Shown here: piece after piece, positions 60,919 to 64,000 of the stretch
How positions within the stretch are numbered: the stretch's first letter is position 1
How the letters are laid out: the number at the start of each line of letters is the position of its first letter
Assembly (NCBI RefSeq): GCF_037126465.1
Contig: NC_088209.1
Coordinates: 21,333,146-21,397,145 of the forward strand
DNA length: 64,000 nucleotides
Reading direction: 5' to 3'
Origin: Ornithodoros turicata
Taxonomy: Eukaryota > Arthropoda > Arachnida > Ixodida > Argasidae
Program-made: the position numbers and the translations under genes
Notes under the pieces: model-generated
Told to the model about the DNA's origin: nothing
The model's database searches: none
What the model saw: the letters and a program-made list of their open reading frames with translations, nothing else

Positions 60919-61010
60919 CATTCCCCCAGGGCGTCAGTCGTGACGTTGCCCACCTCTGTGAGGCCGGCAACGGCGGGCCCTTTCACTATAGCACCACAAC
61001 CATCACAGTG
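60919..61010 (+). mobile_element. SINE1 3' end, 5' truncated
   Basis: CCCCCAGGGCGTCAGTCGTG, ACGTTGCCCACCTCTGTGAG, GCCGGCAACGGCGGGCCC and CACC-type tail. It directly abuts the retrotransposon remnant. Confidence 0.75.
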
Positions 61011-61824
61011 CCTACAGTTTGGCGATCAGATGAAATTGCCCTCCTCGCGGGCAGTCAGGGTCATAGGTACACGAGCGAAAGTGATGTCGCGTCCAGGCGA
61101 AGCTTAGAAAGATCGGGGACTAAGAAATTTGCGCGTTAGATTAGAGTCGCCGATGCTGGAAACGTATCTCGCATATTGCCAGTCTATATGCTGCCCGCGA
61201 CAAGTCCTTCTGAGGAGTGTCATGGAACCGGTGGCAATGGCTAGAAGCCTTCTGACCGTAGAAGGATGGATGAGTTTCGCATTTCGTGCGGCAAAAAGAT
61301 TAGAAAAACAGTCACAACTCCCATTTACGGTATTGTTCTCGCGGATGGAATTGATTTATTCACTTTTTAGCAATTACAGTGCAATTTTAGCAATTTACAG
61401 TGCGTATAGTGCCGTTTTAGTGCGTAAATATGGATTTTTAGCGCCTTGTATAAGCGTCTAAAACAATGTTTTCTTGTTGTTGTTGTTGTTGTGTTTTTTT
61501 TTTTCGTGCCTAAAAATCCGGGGTCTACGGAAAAGGTATTCTACTGCGTGTTGCATTGACGCTCCTTATCATGATGAAATACCATGCACGACGGTAGAAT
61601 GGCTATTTCGAGTCTGTTTCGTGTCTTTTCCATCGTCATTCCACTCACCTATTATTCCAGGTGCACTGAGGTATATGTTACCACAATTGTTGCGGTGAAA
61701 CACCTCATCTCACCGTCATTTATGTAGCTGGTGTTATGTCTGCGAGCTGTGATACACCTTCGACAAGCACATCCACCCTACGAACCCTTCAGCGAACTTA
61801 GGCGCAGTGGCGCTTCCGCCATGG
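61011..61824. other. Unassigned interval
   Basis: Repeated CAATTTTAGC/GTGCGTA words at 61365-61450, (TTG)n at 61474-61491, and GTGAAACACCTCATC at about 61693-61707 that looks like a retroposon tail remnant. No gene recognised. Confidence 0.4.
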
Positions 61825-62001
61825 GCGTAAACAGGCGTACGCCTTTTTGTGTTACAATTATGTTCTACATAATTGTCACAAAAAGGCGTACGCCTCCTGT
61901 TTTCAACAAATCAGGGACTAGAACGATGTCATTCGAGATGATCGTTGGTTAGGAGGTGAAGTAAATGCCATTCCGTTTAATGCATTAAGTTTGCTTGTGG
62001 C
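61825..62001. repeat. MITE-A' half copy
   Basis: Core and right arm are present (AGGCGTACGCCTTTTTGTG...GGCGTACGCCTCCTG, CATTCGAGATGATCGTTGG, GGTGAAGTAAATGCC, TTAAGTTTGCTTGTGGC). The left arm is lost. Confidence 0.75.
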
Positions 62002-62003
62002 TA

Positions 62004-62251
62004 CACTCTTAAAAATGAACTTCACCTCATTGCACGCTCCTAGCCAACCACCATCTCGAATAATATCGCTATCTGACCTGATTTGTTGGAAACGGGAGGC
62101 GTACGCCTTTCTGTGACAATTATCAACAGCATAAGTGCCACAAAAAAGGCGTACGCCTCCCGTTTCCATCAAATCAGGGCAGATAACGATATCATTCGAG
62201 ATGATGGTTGGCTAGGAGCGTGCTATGCGGTGAAGTTCATTTTTAAGAGTG
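62004..62251. repeat. MITE-A, complete and well conserved, TA-flanked
   Basis: TA-CACTCTTAAAAATGAACTTC on the left and GAAGTTCATTTTTAAGAGTG-TA on the right. The arms pair along about 110 bp with few mismatches and both cores read GGCGTACGCC. 248 bp. Confidence 0.92.
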
Positions 62252-62261
62252 TAGGGTAGTA

Positions 62262-62517
62262 TACTCTTAAAAATGAACTTCCCCACATAGCACGCTCTTA
62301 GCCAACTATCATCCCGAGTGACATCGTTCTCTCCCCTGATTTGTTGAAAGCGAGAGGCGTACGCCTTTTGTGACACTTATGCAGAAATGTTAATTGTCAC
62401 AAAAAGGCGTACGCCCCGTGCTTTCCACAAATCAAGAGTGATACAGGTATCACTCTGTAGCTGTACAATGGTTGGCCTCCAGCGTGCTATGTGGTGAAGC
62501 TTTGTTTTAAGAGTGTA
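62262..62517. repeat. MITE-A, mosaic arms
   Basis: Left arm standard (CATCATCCCGAGTGACATCG, CCCCTGATTTGTTG). Right arm variant (CTTTCCACAAATCAAGAGTG, TATCACTCTGT, ACAATGGTTGGCCTCCAGCG). Only ends and core pair. It lies 10 bp from the complete copy. Confidence 0.85.
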
Positions 62518-62519
62518 GT

Positions 62520-63215
62520 ACTAAAACAGGGGTTTGTAGCGCACTTTTCGAAGAATTCGCTAATAACCTTATCGATTCGTACAGCGCATGCGCGGCGCTT
62601 GAGTCGGTCGTTTCGGTCGGAGGAAATGGACGCGGTAAAACTCTCTAATTAGTTGAATATCTACGAATTCCCGTATGCGCATATAATAGGAAAAGTGTGA
62701 TGATGACGATTCGCGCCGGCTGCCATGATCCTCGGCTTGCGCAGAACGCGCCAACCGACGGGTAGCATTTCAATTACTTCAAACTCGTATCCTGCCTCAA
62801 CTTCCAAGCGATATAACGTGCACTCGAAAGCACAGGAGTAACGAATTACGCATGAGTGGCGCGCACAACGCTTTAAACCACACGGCGGCGAAGATGCAAC
62901 ACGCAATTACCAGGGCGGAGGGGGGTATCCCATAACTGTGTCTCTTAGCGGATCGCGGTCTGGTTAACAGCATTTTGGCTCATGTAGACAGCGCCAATGT
63001 GGCCGGTGAGCCAACTAAGTGTGGCACAGCTTTCGCTTGGCAACTTTCAGGCCTGGTTTAATACATGGAGGTCTATGAGTTGAGCCAATGTCGCCAGGTC
63101 CCCTCTGCTTCTCTACAAAATGAGCCTTCTCCACTCGCCGAAATGCCCTACTTGCGCTGTTGAAGCTGATATTTCACATCGTCGCCTCGACTACCTCTAG
63201 CCAGGCTCTGATACA
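62520..63215. other. Unassigned interval
   Basis: No recognised gene. Minus frame 62661-62906 has no domain I can name. Confidence 0.4.
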
Positions 63216-63221
63216 CGTATA

Positions 63222-63519
63222 TACACATATAGCGTCTGATAAAGGGTGTAAAAGGGTGGTAAAAGAAACTATATATATTCAAGTTATTATATTATATATA
63301 TTATATTATATTATATTATATATATATATCAAATCATATATTCAAATTACTACAAAAAGGCGTACGCCCCCCTCGCTTATCAAATCAGAAGCGTTAACCC
63401 TATCATTCGTGGCAGAGAGTGAGGTAGCAGGTAAAAATTTGCAACCTTTTAGGTACAACATATGCGACAACAATTACCTCCTAAAAGGTGGAACTGCTTC
63501 ACCCTTTTTTCTAAGAGTG
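63222..63519. repeat. MITE-C chimera with (TA)n expansion
   Basis: GTCTGATAAAGGGTGTAAAAGG, a TATAT/TTATA-rich stretch (63275-63340), AAAGGCGTACGCCCCCC, GTGGCAGAGAGTG (a shortened MITE-D terminus), GGTGGAACTGCTTCACC and CTAAGAGTG. Confidence 0.75.
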
Positions 63520-63562
63520 GGCGAGCCTTTTCATCATCATCACCACCACCACCACCTCATAC
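63520..63562 (+). mobile_element. SINE1 tail joined to a MITE end
   Basis: GGCGAGCCTTTTCATCATC and (CAC)n begin immediately after the MITE-C terminus. Confidence 0.6.
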
Positions 63563-63678
63563 AAATTACCCTCATCTTTTAAAAAATCTCATTTGTCTTT
63601 AATCTATCTCATCATTCTTTCACTTCTTGTTAGCGTACGCTTTATTTCCTAATTCTTTTCTTTTTCTTTTTTTTTTCG

Positions 63679-63750
63679 GATAGCAAGCCGACATACCGTT
63701 TAGCTGACCTTTCCTCCTTTTTTATTCGTTCTAATAAATATACCCCTCTC
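63679..63750 (+). mobile_element. C-tailed retroposon tail
   Basis: GGATAGCAAGCCGACATACCG, GCTGACCTTTCCTCC, TCTAATAAATATACCCC. No duplication found. Confidence 0.65.
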
Positions 63751-64000
63751 TCCTGTCGCAATTCAAAATCCTTAAATGCGATCTTTAATTACGTAGCGGT
63801 CGTACAATACTTCCGCTTAGTAGACCAAAGACGAATGACGCACCAACAACACGCTACCATGTCTCCCTCCATCCTCATTGTCAATCACTTAGACCTATAC
63901 ACGGCAGAGAGGAAACCTCAGATATCGACCTGTCAGAATGCATGTGGAACATCGTAATGACGATGGCATAACCAATTTTTCACGCCCCTCGGATAGAAGA
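63751..64000. other. Unassigned end of window
   Basis: No gene or element edge recognised. Confidence 0.4.

Overview
This window looks like nuclear DNA of an animal, probably an arthropod. No operons or ribosome binding sites are visible. Nearly all recognisable structure is transposable elements: palindromic DNA elements, tRNA-derived SINEs, non-LTR retrotransposons and simple repeats. A chelicerate such as a tick would fit this repeat style, but that is an impression and no sequence search was possible. I recognise no host protein-coding gene. The only convincing long coding regions are the two ORFs of one retrotransposon. Family labels (MITE-A, SINE1 and so on) are working names for this window only.

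Centrepiece (38847-44204, minus strand): a structurally complete non-LTR retrotransposon of 5,358 bp. It has a 103-bp 5' UTR, a gag-like ORF1 with three zinc knuckles, and an ORF2 overlapping it by 11 bp that encodes endonuclease, reverse transcriptase, RNase H and a C-terminal CCHC motif. A short 3' UTR with a stem-loop and a (CAAT)n tail follows. A perfect 11-bp target-site duplication (ATCAATACCGA on +) brackets the element. Both frames are open and the catalytic residues are present, so it inserted recently and could be active.

Around it lie many 3' ends of related elements: 2135-2334, 12135-13592, 13044-13325, 60018-60915, and at least eight pieces of only 44-118 bp. Several are bracketed by exact 8-13 bp duplications. 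They share an architecture of TAGCC, a short stem-loop, a pyrimidine tract and a tail of simple repeats, but the tails differ ((TTGA)n, (TTG)n, (CAAAT)n, (TG)n, poly-C). Stem sequences change while pairing is kept.

The second layer is a palindromic MITE superfamily. Its ends read CACTCTTAAAAATGAACTTC or CACTCTAAAAACAGAACTTC, usually flanked by TA, with a GGCGTACGCC core (181-944, 9989-10282, 12662-12899, 18340-18556, 23638-23893, 26562-27428, 28075-28925, 29960-30971, 35349-35600, 48336-49116, 54270-55092, 61825-62517). Some copies have quite different but still palindromic cores. Other inverted-repeat families (labels B-O) occur at 533-768, 2361-2846, 3361-5271, 6954-7847, 9433-9874, 21598-22062, 25091-25706, 31319-31585, 33085-33284, 34022-35016, 35941-36162, 44546-44890, 50096-51190, 55815-56150 and 57650-58290. 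A 397-bp hAT-like element with an 8-bp duplication sits at 60408-60804.

Two tRNA-derived SINE families share a central domain but have different 3' parts (SINE1 at 22278-22529, 29996-30222, 54617-55079; SINE2 at 33454-33824, 44908-45149, 51195-51482). A degenerate ~30-bp tandem array occupies 51955-53920. The remaining intervals (mainly 951-2100, 13600-15190, 15345-20200, 22870-23630, 31590-33080, 35605-38570, 45150-45740, 47110-47980, 55100-55810, 57060-57640, 58290-58950, 61010-61820, 62520-63215) are AT-rich or low-complexity sequence in which I see no gene. The elements are repeatedly nested inside each other, so order of insertion can be read in several places.
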